Of a DNA stretch of 64,000 nt, positions 25,293 through 34,784 are shown in pieces. Every line of letters starts with the position of its first letter. Position 1 is the stretch's first letter. The notes under the pieces were generated by a model. That model made no database searches and was not told where the DNA came from. It saw nothing but the letters and a program-made list of their open reading frames with translations. Origin of the DNA: Nocardioides bruguierae (lineage in GTDB: Bacteria > Actinomycetota > Actinomycetes > Propionibacteriales > Nocardioidaceae); assembly GCF_023656415.1 (NCBI RefSeq), contig NZ_JAMOIL010000005.1:124001-188000 (forward strand), given 5' to 3'. Made by a program: the position numbers and the translations under genes.

Positions 25293-26009
25293 TCAGATCG
25301 CGCAGCCGTCGGGCCCGCACACGCCCGCGTCGCCCTGGTCGGAGCCGACGGTGGTGAGGGTCGGGTGCGCGGCGTCCCAGGCCTGCTGGAGCGCCGAGGA
25401 GAAGACCTCGACCGGCTGCGCACCCGAGATGCCGAACGCGGCGTCGATGACGAAGAACGGCACCCCGGTCGCGCCGTAGCGGCGGGCCTGGTCGACGTCG
25501 GCCCACACCTCGCGGCGGAACTCGTCGGAGCCCAGGACGGCGGCGACCCGCTCGGCCGGCAGGCCCACCGCGAGCGCCTCGGCGGTGAGGACGGCGTGGT
25601 CCCCGACGTCCTCGGCGCGCTCGAAGTAGGCGCTGAGCAGCCGCTCCTTCAGGACCCGCTGCGTCTCGACGCCCGCCTCGGTCAGCGCGAGGTGCAGCAG
25701 TCGGTGCGCGTCGACGGTGTTGGTGTGGACGTTGTCGAGCAGTCGGAACTCCAGGCCGACCTCGGCGGCCGTGTCCGTGACGTGCTGCATCATGCCGCGC
25801 ATCTCGTCCTCGGAGCGGCCGTACTTGCGCGCCAGGGTCGTCAGCGTCTTCTCGTGCCCGTGCTGCGGGGCGGTCGGGTCCAGCTCGAAGGAGCGGTAGA
25901 CGACCTGCACCTCGTCGGCGTGCTCGAAGTCGGCCAGGGCGGCCTCCAGGCGGCGCTTGCCGATGAAGCACCAGGGACAGACGACGTCGGACCAGATCTC
26001 GATCTCCAC
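25293..26009 (-). CDS. DsbA-family (FrnE-like) oxidoreductase
   Basis: This 238-residue cytoplasmic thioredoxin-fold protein has the N-terminal motif EIWSDVVCPWCFIGKRR, with a CPWC active site at residues 11-14 and a helical insertion, plus cis-Pro GVPFFVID near residue 188. FrnE-like proteins act as dithiol isomerases or oxidoreductases. The C-terminal CGPDGCAI adds two further cysteines. GTG 26009 is chosen because family members begin immediately before EIEIWSD. GTG 26024 is possible. Confidence 0.85.
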   Translation of the reverse strand: MEIEIWSDVVCPWCFIGKRRLEAALADFEHADEVQVVYRSFELDPTAPQHGHEKTLTTLARKYGRSEDEMRGMMQHVTDTAAEVGLEFRLLDNVHTNTVDAHRLLHLALTEAGVETQRVLKERLLSAYFERAEDVGDHAVLTAEALAVGLPAERVAAVLGSDEFRREVWADVDQARRYGATGVPFFVIDAAFGISGAQPVEVFSSALQQAWDAAHPTLTTVGSDQGDAGVCGPDGCAI

Positions 26010-26214
26010 GTCCGCGCCCAACACCCGACGGACACCGGCTGTTCCCGCCCGGAGAGCCCAGGGCGGGCACAGGGCGGGCACCGGGGGGGGCACAGGGGGT
26101 CCGGAACCCTGGTCCAAACCCCGACCCGACCCCGAGGCACCCGAGGTCGGGCCAGGGTCGGGCCCCGTCGTCCACCCGATGTGGGGCGGGCCCCGCCGGC
26201 GGTGGGATGGGCCC

Positions 26215-27147
26215 ATGATCGTCATCGACGGACTCACCAAGCGCTACGGCGGGCACACCGCCGTCGACCACGTCTCCTTCACGGCCCGCCCCGGGCGGGT
26301 CACCGGCTTCCTCGGCCCCAACGGCGCCGGCAAGTCCACGACCCTGCGCATCCTCGCGGGGCTGACCCCGGCGACCTCCGGCACCGCCACGGTGCTCGGC
26401 CGCCCCTACCACCGGCTGCCGAACCCCGGCCGCGAGATCGGCGTCCTCCTCGACGCCTCCGCCCAGCACGCCGGCCGCACCGGCCGCGAGATCCTGCGGG
26501 TCGCCGCGATCACCATGGGCCTCCCCCGCACCCGGGTCGACGAGATGCTCGACCTCGTCGGCCTCACCCAGGACGAGGCCTCGCGCCGCGTCCGCGACTA
26601 CTCCCTGGGCATGCGCCAGCGGCTCGGCCTGGCCCACGCCCTCCTCGGCGACCCGGACGTCCTGGTGCTCGACGAGCCCGCCAACGGCCTCGACCCCGCC
26701 GGCATCCGCTGGATGCGCGACCTGCTCTCCGGCTACGCCCGCGACGGCGGCACCGTGCTGCTCTCCAGCCACCTGCTGCACGAGATCGAGGTCGTGGCCG
26801 ACGACATCGTCGTCATCGGCCAGGGCCGGATCGTGGCCGGCGGCACCAAGGAGGAGCTCCTCGCCGGCACCGGCACGCTGGTGCGCTGCGCCGACACGGC
26901 GCGCCTGGCCGAGTCCCTGGCCGGCGCCGGTCACCACGTGGAGCACGTCGACCCCGCGGACGCCGGCGCCGGGCTGCGCACCGACGCCGACCCCACCACC
27001 GCCGGACTCGTCGCGCTCGCGGCCGGCCTGGCCCTCACCGAGCTGCGCACCGCCGACGGTGCCGGCCTGGAGGAGATGTTCCTCCAGCTCACCGCCCAGA
27101 CCCAGCGGGACGCGCACGCCCGCGAGACCGCAGGAGCAGCAGCATGA
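26215..27147 (+). CDS. ABC-2 type transporter ATP-binding protein
   Basis: The 310-residue ATPase has Walker A GPNGAGKST (about residues 37-45), the signature YSLGMRQR, Walker B VLVLDEPANGLDPAG and H-loop SSHLLHE, followed by a C-terminal extension of DrrA/CcmA type. It pairs with the permease that overlaps its stop by four bases. The exported substrate is unknown. ATG 26215 follows a TGGGAT -10-like box by six bases. Confidence 0.9.
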   Translation: MIVIDGLTKRYGGHTAVDHVSFTARPGRVTGFLGPNGAGKSTTLRILAGLTPATSGTATVLGRPYHRLPNPGREIGVLLDASAQHAGRTGREILRVAAITMGLPRTRVDEMLDLVGLTQDEASRRVRDYSLGMRQRLGLAHALLGDPDVLVLDEPANGLDPAGIRWMRDLLSGYARDGGTVLLSSHLLHEIEVVADDIVVIGQGRIVAGGTKEELLAGTGTLVRCADTARLAESLAGAGHHVEHVDPADAGAGLRTDADPTTAGLVALAAGLALTELRTADGAGLEEMFLQLTAQTQRDAHARETAGAAA

Positions 27148-28010
27148 GCACCGCAGCCACCACCCCGGCCACCACCCCTGCCACGACGCAGGCACCCGGG
27201 CCCGCCCACGCGGCCGTCACCGACACGGCGACCCGGGACGCGCGGCGCCCCGCCCCGTCCCCGATCCCGTTCAGCCGGCTGCTGCTGGTCGAGGCCCGCA
27301 AGATGGTCGACACCCGGGCCGGCCTGTGGCTCATGGTCGGCATCGCCGTCGCCTCGGTGCTGGCGAGCGCGGCCGTCGTGCTCTGGGCCCCGGACTCGAT
27401 GATCGACTACAGCAGCTTCTCCACCGCGATCGGCATCCCGATGGCCGTCATGCTGCCGATCATCGCGATCCTGTCCGTGACCTCGGAGTTCAGCCAGCGC
27501 ACCGGACTGGCCACGTTCACCCTCGTGCCGCACCGCGGCCGCGTCGTGGCGGCGAAGCTCGTCAACGCCGTGGCCGTGGGCGTGCTCGGGATGGTCGTCG
27601 CGGCCGGCGTGGGCGCGCTGGGCAACCTGGTGGGCGCCGCGCTCGTCGGCATCGACCCCGTGTGGGACGTCTCGTTCGCCCTGTTCAGCTCGATCGTGCT
27701 GGGCAACGTGCTCGGCGTGCTCGTCGGATTCATGCTCGCCACGCTGCTGCGCAGCACCCCGGCCGCGATGGTCGGCTACCTGGTCTACGGCTACGTGCTG
27801 GTGGGCCTCACGACGATGCTGGCGAGCGTGCAGGAGTGGTTCGCCGACGCCCAGCCGTGGGTGGACTTCAACTTCCACCAGGGCAACCTGTTCGAGGGGT
27901 TCCCCGAGACCGGCGAGGGCTGGGCCCAGCTCGGCGTCACCGCCGTGGTCTGGCTGGTCGTGCCCCTGGCCCTCGGCCTGTGGCGCCTCGTCCGTGCCGA
28001 GGTGAAGTGA
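27144..28010 (+). CDS. ABC-2 type transporter permease
   Basis: This 288-residue membrane protein has six predicted helices after a Thr/Ala/Pro-rich cytoplasmic N-terminus. The segment RLLLVEARKMVDTRAGLWLM and the later EFSQRTGLATFTLVPHRGRV are typical of ABC-2 permeases. The ATG overlaps the ATPase stop (ATGA), indicating translational coupling. Confidence 0.87.
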   Translation: MSTAATTPATTPATTQAPGPAHAAVTDTATRDARRPAPSPIPFSRLLLVEARKMVDTRAGLWLMVGIAVASVLASAAVVLWAPDSMIDYSSFSTAIGIPMAVMLPIIAILSVTSEFSQRTGLATFTLVPHRGRVVAAKLVNAVAVGVLGMVVAAGVGALGNLVGAALVGIDPVWDVSFALFSSIVLGNVLGVLVGFMLATLLRSTPAAMVGYLVYGYVLVGLTTMLASVQEWFADAQPWVDFNFHQGNLFEGFPETGEGWAQLGVTAVVWLVVPLALGLWRLVRAEVK

Positions 28011-28049
28011 CGTCCCAGCCGACCGGAGGAGACCCGCCGACAAGCACCG

Positions 28050-28092
28050 GACCCGCCGGGTCGACAGCGCGAGGCCGTCGACCCGGCGGGTC
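28050..28092. terminator. Perfect 16-bp inverted repeat between convergent genes
   Basis: Arms 28050-28065 and 28077-28092 are fully complementary around an 11-base loop. The element lies between the ABC permease and the ilvC stop and probably serves both strands. No T-run. Confidence 0.7.
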
Positions 28093-28117
28093 GTGGTGGT
28101 GCGTGGGGTGGGCCGGC

Positions 28118-29212
<1,095 letters not shown>

Positions 29213-29758
29213 TCAGCCGACGTGCGCGGCCGGGGGCGCGGGGACGGCCACCGGCTTGAGGCTGCGCTCGGAGATCGAGCGGGAGCCGCGGCTGATGCCG
29301 ACCATCCCGGACTGGACGATCTCACGGATGCCGAAGGGCTCGAGCACCCGGAGGAAGTCGGCGATCTTGCCGGCGTTCCCGGTGATCTGGACGGTGACCG
29401 CGTCGGTGCCGACGTCGATCACCTTCGCGCGGAACAGCTGGACGGTGTCGAGCACCTGGCCGCGGGTCTCCGCGGTGGCGCCGACCTTGAGCAGGACGAG
29501 CTCCCGGGTCACGGAGTGCTCGGGGTCCAGCTCCACGATCTTGATGACCTCGACGAGCTTGTTGAGCTGCTTGGTCACCTGCTCGAGGGGCAGCGACTCG
29601 ACGTTGACCACGATCGTCATCCGGGAGATCTCCGGGTGCTCGGTCGGGCCGACGGCGAGGCTGTCGATGTTGAAGCCTCGGCGGCTGAAGAGGCCGGCGA
29701 TGCGGGCCAGGACGCCGGGCTTGTCCTCGACGAGGACGGACAGGGTGTGCTTGGTCAT
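29213..29758 (-). CDS. ilvN: Acetolactate synthase regulatory subunit
   Basis: IlvN binds valine and confers feedback inhibition on IlvB. The 181-residue protein has an N-terminal ACT domain (LSVLVEDKPGVLARIAGLFSR) and the ALS small-subunit C-terminal domain. The ATG shares its A with the ilvB stop (TGATG), giving tight coupling. A 66-base gap follows before ilvC. Confidence 0.95.
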   Translation of the reverse strand: MTKHTLSVLVEDKPGVLARIAGLFSRRGFNIDSLAVGPTEHPEISRMTIVVNVESLPLEQVTKQLNKLVEVIKIVELDPEHSVTRELVLLKVGATAETRGQVLDTVQLFRAKVIDVGTDAVTVQITGNAGKIADFLRVLEPFGIREIVQSGMVGISRGSRSISERSLKPVAVPAPPAAHVG

Positions 29759-31512
29759 CAGATGGCGTCCTCGTCGAACTCGGGGGCCAGGTCGCGGGCG
29801 TACTTGATGTCGTCGTTGGACGCGCCGGCGGCGACCATCGGCCAGACCATGGCGTCCTTGTGCACGCGGAAGTCGACGACCACGGGCACGTCGTTGATCT
29901 CCATCGCCTTCTCGATGGTGGAGTCCACGTCCTCGGGGCGGTCGCAGGACAGGCCGACGCAGCCGTAGGCCTCGGCCAGCTTCGGGAAGTCCGGGATGCG
30001 CACCGGGCCACCGTGCTTCTGCAGGTCGGTGTTGGAGTAGCGCTCGCCGTAGAACAGCGTCTGCCACTGCCGGACCATGCCGAGGTTCTCGTTGTTGATG
30101 ATCGCGACCTTGATCGGGATGTTCTCGATCGCGCAGGTCGCGAGCTCCTGGTTGGTCATCTGGAAGCAGCCGTCGCCGTCGATCGACCAGACGGTGGCGT
30201 CCGGGCGGCCGACCTTGGCGCCCATGGCGGCGGGCACGGAGAAGCCCATCGTGCCGAGACCGCCGGAGTTGATCCAGGTGTTGGGGTTCTCGTAGCCGAT
30301 GAACTGCGCCGCCCACATCTGGTGCTGGCCGACGCCGGAGGTGAAGACGGTCTCGGGGCCGGAGATCTGGCCGAGGCGCTGGATCACCGACTGCGGGGAG
30401 AGCAGGCCGGCCGGCGGCTGCTCCCAGCCCAGGGCGTACTTCCGCTTGATGCCGGCCAGGAAGCCGACCCACTGCTCGTAGTCGCCGGTCTGCCCGTTCT
30501 CGGCCGCGGCCTGGAGGGCGACGACGAGGTCGGAGATGACCTCGCGGGCGTCGCCGACGATCGGGACGTCGGCGTGCCGGTTCTTGCCGATCTCGGCCGG
30601 GTCGATGTCGGCGTGGATGACCTGCGCGTGCGGGGCGAAGGCGTCCAGGTTGCCGGTGACGCGGTCGTCGAAGCGGGCGCCGAGGCTGATGATCAGGTCG
30701 GACTTCTGCAGCGCCGCGACGGCCGCGACGGTGCCGTGCATGCCCGGCATGCCCAGGTGCTGCGGGTGGGAGTCGGGGAACGCGCCGCGGGCCATCAGCG
30801 TGGTGACCACCGGCATGCCGGTGAGCTCGGCCAGGACCCGCAGCTCGCGGGAGGCGCGGGCACGGATGACGCCGCCGCCGACGTAGAGCACCGGACGGCG
30901 GGCGTCGCCGATCATCCGGGCGGCCTCGCGCATCTGCTTGGCGTGCGGCTTGGTCACCGGGCGGTAGCCGGGCAGGCCCAGCTCGGTCGGCCAGCGGAAG
31001 GTCGTCATCGACTGCAGCGCCGACTTGGCGATGTCGACCAGGACCGGGCCCGGACGGCCGGTGCGCGCGAGGTGGAACGCCTCGGCGATCTTGGTGGGGA
31101 TCTCGTCGGGGTCGGTGACGAGGAAGTTGTGCTTGGTGATCGGCATCGTGATGCCGCGGATGTCCGCCTCCTGGAAGGCGTCCGTGCCGATCATCGACGC
31201 GCCGACCTGACCGGTGACGGCCACCATCGGCACGGAGTCCATGTGCGCGTCCGCGATCGGGGTGACCAGGTTCGTCGCGCCCGGGCCGGAGGTCGCCATG
31301 CAGACGCCGACCTCACCGGTGGCGGCCGCGTACCCCTGGGCCGCGTGACCGGCGCCCTGCTCGTGGCGCACGAGGATGTGGCGCACCTTCGTGGAGTCCA
31401 TCAGCGGGTCGTACGCCGGGAGGATCGCACCTCCGGGGATGCCGAAGACGTTCTTCGCCCCCGCCGCTTCCAGCGACGTGACCAGGCTCTGTGCGCCCGT
31501 GATCTCGCTCAT
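29758..31512 (-). CDS. ilvB: Acetolactate synthase large subunit
   Basis: IlvB is the thiamine-diphosphate enzyme that makes acetolactate and acetohydroxybutyrate. The 584 residues include catalytic Glu 51 ([14 protein letters not shown]), the FAD region, and the ThDP motif starting GDG ([18 protein letters not shown]). The ATG has AAGGAAG upstream. The gene lies behind a leader peptide and an intrinsic terminator, so attenuation by branched-chain amino acids is likely. Confidence 0.96.
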   Translation of the reverse strand: MSEITGAQSLVTSLEAAGAKNVFGIPGGAILPAYDPLMDSTKVRHILVRHEQGAGHAAQGYAAATGEVGVCMATSGPGATNLVTPIADAHMDSVPMVAVTGQVGASMIGTDAFQEADIRGITMPITKHNFLVTDPDEIPTKIAEAFHLARTGRPGPVLVDIAKSALQSMTTFRWPTELGLPGYRPVTKPHAKQMREAARMIGDARRPVLYVGGGVIRARASRELRVLAELTGMPVVTTLMARGAFPDSHPQHLGMPGMHGTVAAVAALQKSDLIISLGARFDDRVTGNLDAFAPHAQVIHADIDPAEIGKNRHADVPIVGDAREVISDLVVALQAAAENGQTGDYEQWVGFLAGIKRKYALGWEQPPAGLLSPQSVIQRLGQISGPETVFTSGVGQHQMWAAQFIGYENPNTWINSGGLGTMGFSVPAAMGAKVGRPDATVWSIDGDGCFQMTNQELATCAIENIPIKVAIINNENLGMVRQWQTLFYGERYSNTDLQKHGGPVRIPDFPKLAEAYGCVGLSCDRPEDVDSTIEKAMEINDVPVVVDFRVHKDAMVWPMVAAGASNDDIKYARDLAPEFDEDAI

Positions 31513-31610
31513 GCCCTGCTACTTCCTTGCCTCGGGTTGTGTCCGGCCGGTGCCGCCTCCCGCTCCGGGTGGCCGGCCGACCGCGTGCTGCTCTCGTGCT
31601 GATCCCACAA

Positions 31611-31640
31611 AAAAGCCCCCCGGCCACAGGCTGCGAGGGG
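31611..31640 (-). terminator. Intrinsic terminator (attenuator) upstream of ilvB
   Basis: On the minus strand CCCCT pairs with GGGGG around an inner GCC-TGT-GGC hairpin, followed by six T residues. It lies between the leader peptide and ilvB. Confidence 0.82.
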
Positions 31641-31653
31641 ATGACGCGCTGAG

Positions 31654-31672
31654 TGAGCGTGGATCGTGCTCA
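31654..31672 (-). promoter_or_regulatory. Pause hairpin of the ilvB leader
   Basis: TGAGC and GCTCA (minus strand, 31668-31672 with 31654-31658) pair around a 9-base loop and overlap the leader-peptide stop codon, the usual place of a transcription pause hairpin. Confidence 0.6.
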
Positions 31673-31711
31673 GACGGCGCGTCGTGTGCGTACGAGAAGG
31701 AACAGTCGCAT
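31670..31711 (-). CDS. ilvBNC leader peptide (13 aa)
   Basis: An ATG-started ORF encodes MRLFLLVRTRRAV. It carries Leu codons CTG, CTT and CTC and Val codons GTA and GTC; CTT and GTA are rare in this genome. It begins six bases after a TACCGT -10 box, so the mRNA starts at or next to the ATG. A pause hairpin overlaps its stop and an intrinsic terminator follows. The arrangement matches ilvB attenuators described or predicted in other actinobacteria. Confidence 0.85.
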   Translation of the reverse strand: MRLFLLVRTRRAV

Positions 31712-31717
31712 GACGCC

Positions 31718-31723
31718 ACGGTA
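31718..31723 (-). promoter_or_regulatory. -10 box (TACCGT) of ilvBNC
   Basis: TACCGT is six bases before the leader ATG, with an ATGACG -35-like hexamer 18 bases further upstream. Confidence 0.6.
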
Positions 31724-31820
31724 ACGGCACTGATTCCTCCTCGTCATCGGGAAGTGACGCTTGTCCCACGATCCGGGACGGGCTTCTCGGATGGTGAACG
31801 TCCTGCGGCCGGTCCCGGCC

Positions 31821-32552
31821 TCACTCCCCCCGGCCGTGCCAGGTGGTCAGGCAGGCCTGGTTGCCCTGCGGGTCCGCGAGCACCCAGAAGGCGGGCGCCT
31901 CCTCGTCGGAGACCATGGTGCCACCGGCGGCCAGGGCTGCGTCGATCCTCTCGCGCACCACCTCCGGCGGCACCCGGACGTCGGCGTGCCACCGCTGCGC
32001 CGGTGCCGACCGGGCCCGTGGCCGGTCGCAGGGCTGGAACCACACGGTCGGGAGCGTGCCGCCCGGATCCACCACCTGGAGCTCGACGCCGTCCTCGTGC
32101 TCCACCCGCTCGAGCACCCCGTCGAGCACCGCCGCCCAGAACGGCGCGACCTCCTCCGCGTCCCACGTGTCCAGCGCCAGCTCTAGGACGCGCAGGGAGA
32201 CCGGAGCGGCCACGACCCCCATCTCGGCGGCCAGCTCGGAGACCTCGCGGGCCAGCATCACGTCGCGGACCGTGAGCCCGCCGACGTCGTGGCTGACCAG
32301 CCCCACCTCGACGTGGCCGTAGCGCAGGTCGACGTCGGGGTGGTGGTCGGCCGCGTCCGCGAGCCGGGCCAGCTCGGCCACGAACGCGGCACCGGTGGCG
32401 AAGTCCTGCGTCAGGTAGCGCACCCGGAGGCGGCCGAGCAGCGGCCGCCAGCCGGAGAGCCCCGCCTCGTCCACCTGCGTGGTGGACCAGACCTCGCGCT
32501 CCTCGGGCACCGGGTGCCCGGTCGCGCCGGGCTGCTCCCCCGCGCCGCTCAC
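31821..32552 (-). CDS. 4a-hydroxytetrahydrobiopterin dehydratase-VOC fusion
   Basis: The 243-residue protein joins two domains. Residues about 25-115 carry the pterin-carbinolamine dehydratase signature HHPDVDLRYGHVEVGLVSHD. Residues about 120-243 form a glyoxalase/VOC-like domain with PVWF-type and FWVLADPQGNQACL strands. The first domain would dehydrate 4a-hydroxy-tetrahydropterin; the second has no assignable substrate. The GTG start overlaps the stop of the upstream VOC gene by four bases, so the pair is co-translated. Confidence 0.82.
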   Translation of the reverse strand: MSGAGEQPGATGHPVPEEREVWSTTQVDEAGLSGWRPLLGRLRVRYLTQDFATGAAFVAELARLADAADHHPDVDLRYGHVEVGLVSHDVGGLTVRDVMLAREVSELAAEMGVVAAPVSLRVLELALDTWDAEEVAPFWAAVLDGVLERVEHEDGVELQVVDPGGTLPTVWFQPCDRPRARSAPAQRWHADVRVPPEVVRERIDAALAAGGTMVSDEEAPAFWVLADPQGNQACLTTWHGRGE

Positions 32553-32968
32553 GGCAGCACCGACAGGCCGATGGGGCCCGGGTTGTGGGCCACCTCCCAG
32601 CGGAAGCCGTCCGGGTCGGCGAAGTAGCCGGAGTACCCGCCCCACTCGCGCGCCACCCCGTCGGCGACCGGGTCCGCGCCCGCGGCCCGCGCCTCGGCGA
32701 GGACCGCGTCGACCTCGGCGGGCGTGGCGACGTTGTGCGCGAGGGTGATCGGTGAGACGCCGGGGCCGCTGCGGGGCGCCTCCCCGACCTCGGCGGTGAA
32801 GGCCGCCGCGTCCCAGAGGGAGAGGACGAGCCGCTCGCCGGCCCGGAGCATCAGCACCTCGCCGGGCACGAGCAGCTCGGGCTCCCAGCCGAGGCCGTCG
32901 ACGTAGAAGCGTCTGCTGGCCTCGACGTCGGCCACCGCGAGGGTCACGAAGCTGATCCGCTGGTCCAT
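32549..32968 (-). CDS. VOC (glyoxalase/bleomycin resistance) family protein
   Basis: This single-domain 139-residue VOC protein has paired beta-alpha-beta-beta-beta modules (RISFVTLAVADVEASRRFYVDGLGW and the C-terminal GYFADPDGFRWEVAHNPG with its Glu ligand). The substrate is unknown. ATG 32968 lies seven bases after an AATCGT -10-like box. It is co-translated with the pterin dehydratase-VOC fusion. Confidence 0.85.
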   Translation of the reverse strand: MDQRISFVTLAVADVEASRRFYVDGLGWEPELLVPGEVLMLRAGERLVLSLWDAAAFTAEVGEAPRSGPGVSPITLAHNVATPAEVDAVLAEARAAGADPVADGVAREWGGYSGYFADPDGFRWEVAHNPGPIGLSVLP

Positions 32969-33059
32969 GACGCCGACGATTCCACCCGGCGCCGACACCC
33001 GCCACCCTCCCTCCTGCTGCACTCCCGCGCCCGGCCGCGCTCCCCGCTAGGTTGCCCGC

Positions 33060-33713
33060 GTGCCCACCACCGCCGCGCGTGCCCTGCACGCCGTCACCGC
33101 CGTCGTCGCCACCGCCGCGATCGTCCTCCAGCTGGTGCTCGTCCTCCTCGGCGACGCCGTGCTCGACGAGGCCGCGGCACCGCCGCTCGGGCTCGCCCTG
33201 GTGCGGTTCGTCGCCTACTTCACGATCCAGTCCAACGTGCTCGTCGCCCTCGCCGCGTGGACGCTCGTGGCCGACCCCGACCGCGACGGCACCCGCTGGT
33301 GGCGCGGCCTGCGCCTGGCCGGGGTCGTGGGGATCACGGTCACCGGCGTCGTCCACTTCCTCCTGCTCCGGCCCCTGCTGAGCCTCGAGGGGGCGAGCTG
33401 GGTGGCCGACAAGGCGCTGCACGTGGGAGTCCCGCTCCTGGCGGTGCTGGCCTTCGCGGCCGCGGGGCCGCGGCCGCGCGTCGACGCCCGGGCCGTGGGC
33501 GTGGCGGTCGGCTGGGCCGTCGCCTGGCTGGTGGTGACGCTGACCTACGGGGGGCTCACCGGGTGGGTGCCCTACCCGTTCCTGGACGTGGAGGAGAACG
33601 GCTGGGGCGGCGTCGCCGTGGTCTGCCTGGGCATCACGGTGTTCTTCCTGGCGCTGTGCGGCCTGGCCGCCCTCGTCGACCGGCGGGCCGGCCGCAGCCC
33701 GCGCTCCGCCTGA
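33060..33713 (+). CDS. Pr6Pr-family membrane protein
   Basis: This 217-residue protein has six predicted helices and the family features VAYFTIQSNVLVAL, the DKALHVGVPLL segment and WVPYPFLDVEENGWGG. Its function is not known. The GTG start lies six bases after a TAGGTT -10 box (33048-33053), so the mRNA is probably leaderless. Confidence 0.8.
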   Translation: MPTTAARALHAVTAVVATAAIVLQLVLVLLGDAVLDEAAAPPLGLALVRFVAYFTIQSNVLVALAAWTLVADPDRDGTRWWRGLRLAGVVGITVTGVVHFLLLRPLLSLEGASWVADKALHVGVPLLAVLAFAAAGPRPRVDARAVGVAVGWAVAWLVVTLTYGGLTGWVPYPFLDVEENGWGGVAVVCLGITVFFLALCGLAALVDRRAGRSPRSA

Positions 33714-33723
33714 GGCGCACCCC

Positions 33724-34779
33724 TCACCAGGTCTGGCGCCAGGTGCGCGTGGCGGTGTCGACCTCGACCAGCGCCCCGGTCACCCACGCCCCGCACGGCT
33801 GCGTGTGCCCGTGGTCGACGTCGAGCACGACCGGCACCGGGCGACCCTCGGCGTCCCGCAGGTTGCCCAGCGCGTGCGCCACCGCGTCGTGCTGGCCCAG
33901 GTCCCCGGACGCCGGCGCCGCGGTGCGTCCCACGAGCACGCCGCGCGCGTGGTCGAACCAGCCGGCCAGGCGCAGGCCGTGCAGGGCACGGGCGACGTCC
34001 AGCGCGCCCCACTCGGCGGCCTCGAGCAGCACGACGACCCCCTCGCCCTGGGCAGCCTGCGCCGCGGCGAACGCGGGCACGTCGCCCACCGGCGTGCCGG
34101 CCAGGTGGTGCACGGTCTCCAGGCACCCGGCCACGAGGCGTCCCGCGAACGCGGCCTCCCCGCCGCCCAGCACCGACCACGCGGCCTCGCCGTCGAGCGA
34201 CATCCGGGCGACGCCGGGATCGGCGACGTAGTCGTCCCACCCGCTGGTGCGCCAGCGCCCCGGCGAGGTCTGCACCAGCGGCCCGCTGCGCGGGTCGTGC
34301 TCGAGCGCGTCCAGCCAGCCGACCAGGCCACGGGCGGCCGTGTACGGGGTGTCCATCAGGTTGTGGCCGGTCAGGGCGCCCCAGCCGCAGTGCACGGTGA
34401 GCGGCAGCATGAGCGTGGAGGTGTCGGAGAACCCGACGACCCAGGTGGGCTCGGCCGCGGCCAGCGCCTCCCAGCCCAGGACGCCGAGCAGGTCGATGGC
34501 CAGCTCCCCGCCCCACGGCGGCACCACGGCGGCGACGTCGGGGTCGAGCAGCATCGCGGTCAGCTCCGCGGCGCGTGCCTCCCGCGGGGCGGAGAGCACC
34601 GGGTCCCCCTCGGTGAGCAGGCACTCCCCCAGCCGGACCTCGTAGCCGCGCTCGCGGACCACGCGCACGGCCTCGCGCAGCCGCGGCACCATCGGCGGCG
34701 CCACGCCCGAGGACGGCGCGGTCACCCCGACGGTGTCGCCGGGGCGGAGCGGACGGGGGAAGCGCAGCGGTGCTCTCAC
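33724..34779 (-). CDS. LD-carboxypeptidase family protein (S66)
   Basis: Family S66 peptidases cleave the L-Lys/Dap-D-Ala bond of cytoplasmic muropeptides or resist peptide antibiotics (MccF). The 351-residue protein begins with the family's RPGDTVGVTAPSS strand and has nucleophile Ser 118 (GFSDTST), with the other triad residues in the C-terminal half (VDHGHTQPCGAW). Which subgroup it belongs to is unclear. GTG 34779 is seven bases after a TAGCGT -10 box that overlaps the end of kynU. Confidence 0.83.
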   Translation of the reverse strand: MRAPLRFPRPLRPGDTVGVTAPSSGVAPPMVPRLREAVRVVRERGYEVRLGECLLTEGDPVLSAPREARAAELTAMLLDPDVAAVVPPWGGELAIDLLGVLGWEALAAAEPTWVVGFSDTSTLMLPLTVHCGWGALTGHNLMDTPYTAARGLVGWLDALEHDPRSGPLVQTSPGRWRTSGWDDYVADPGVARMSLDGEAAWSVLGGGEAAFAGRLVAGCLETVHHLAGTPVGDVPAFAAAQAAQGEGVVVLLEAAEWGALDVARALHGLRLAGWFDHARGVLVGRTAAPASGDLGQHDAVAHALGNLRDAEGRPVPVVLDVDHGHTQPCGAWVTGALVEVDTATRTWRQTW

Positions 34780-34784
34780 GCACC

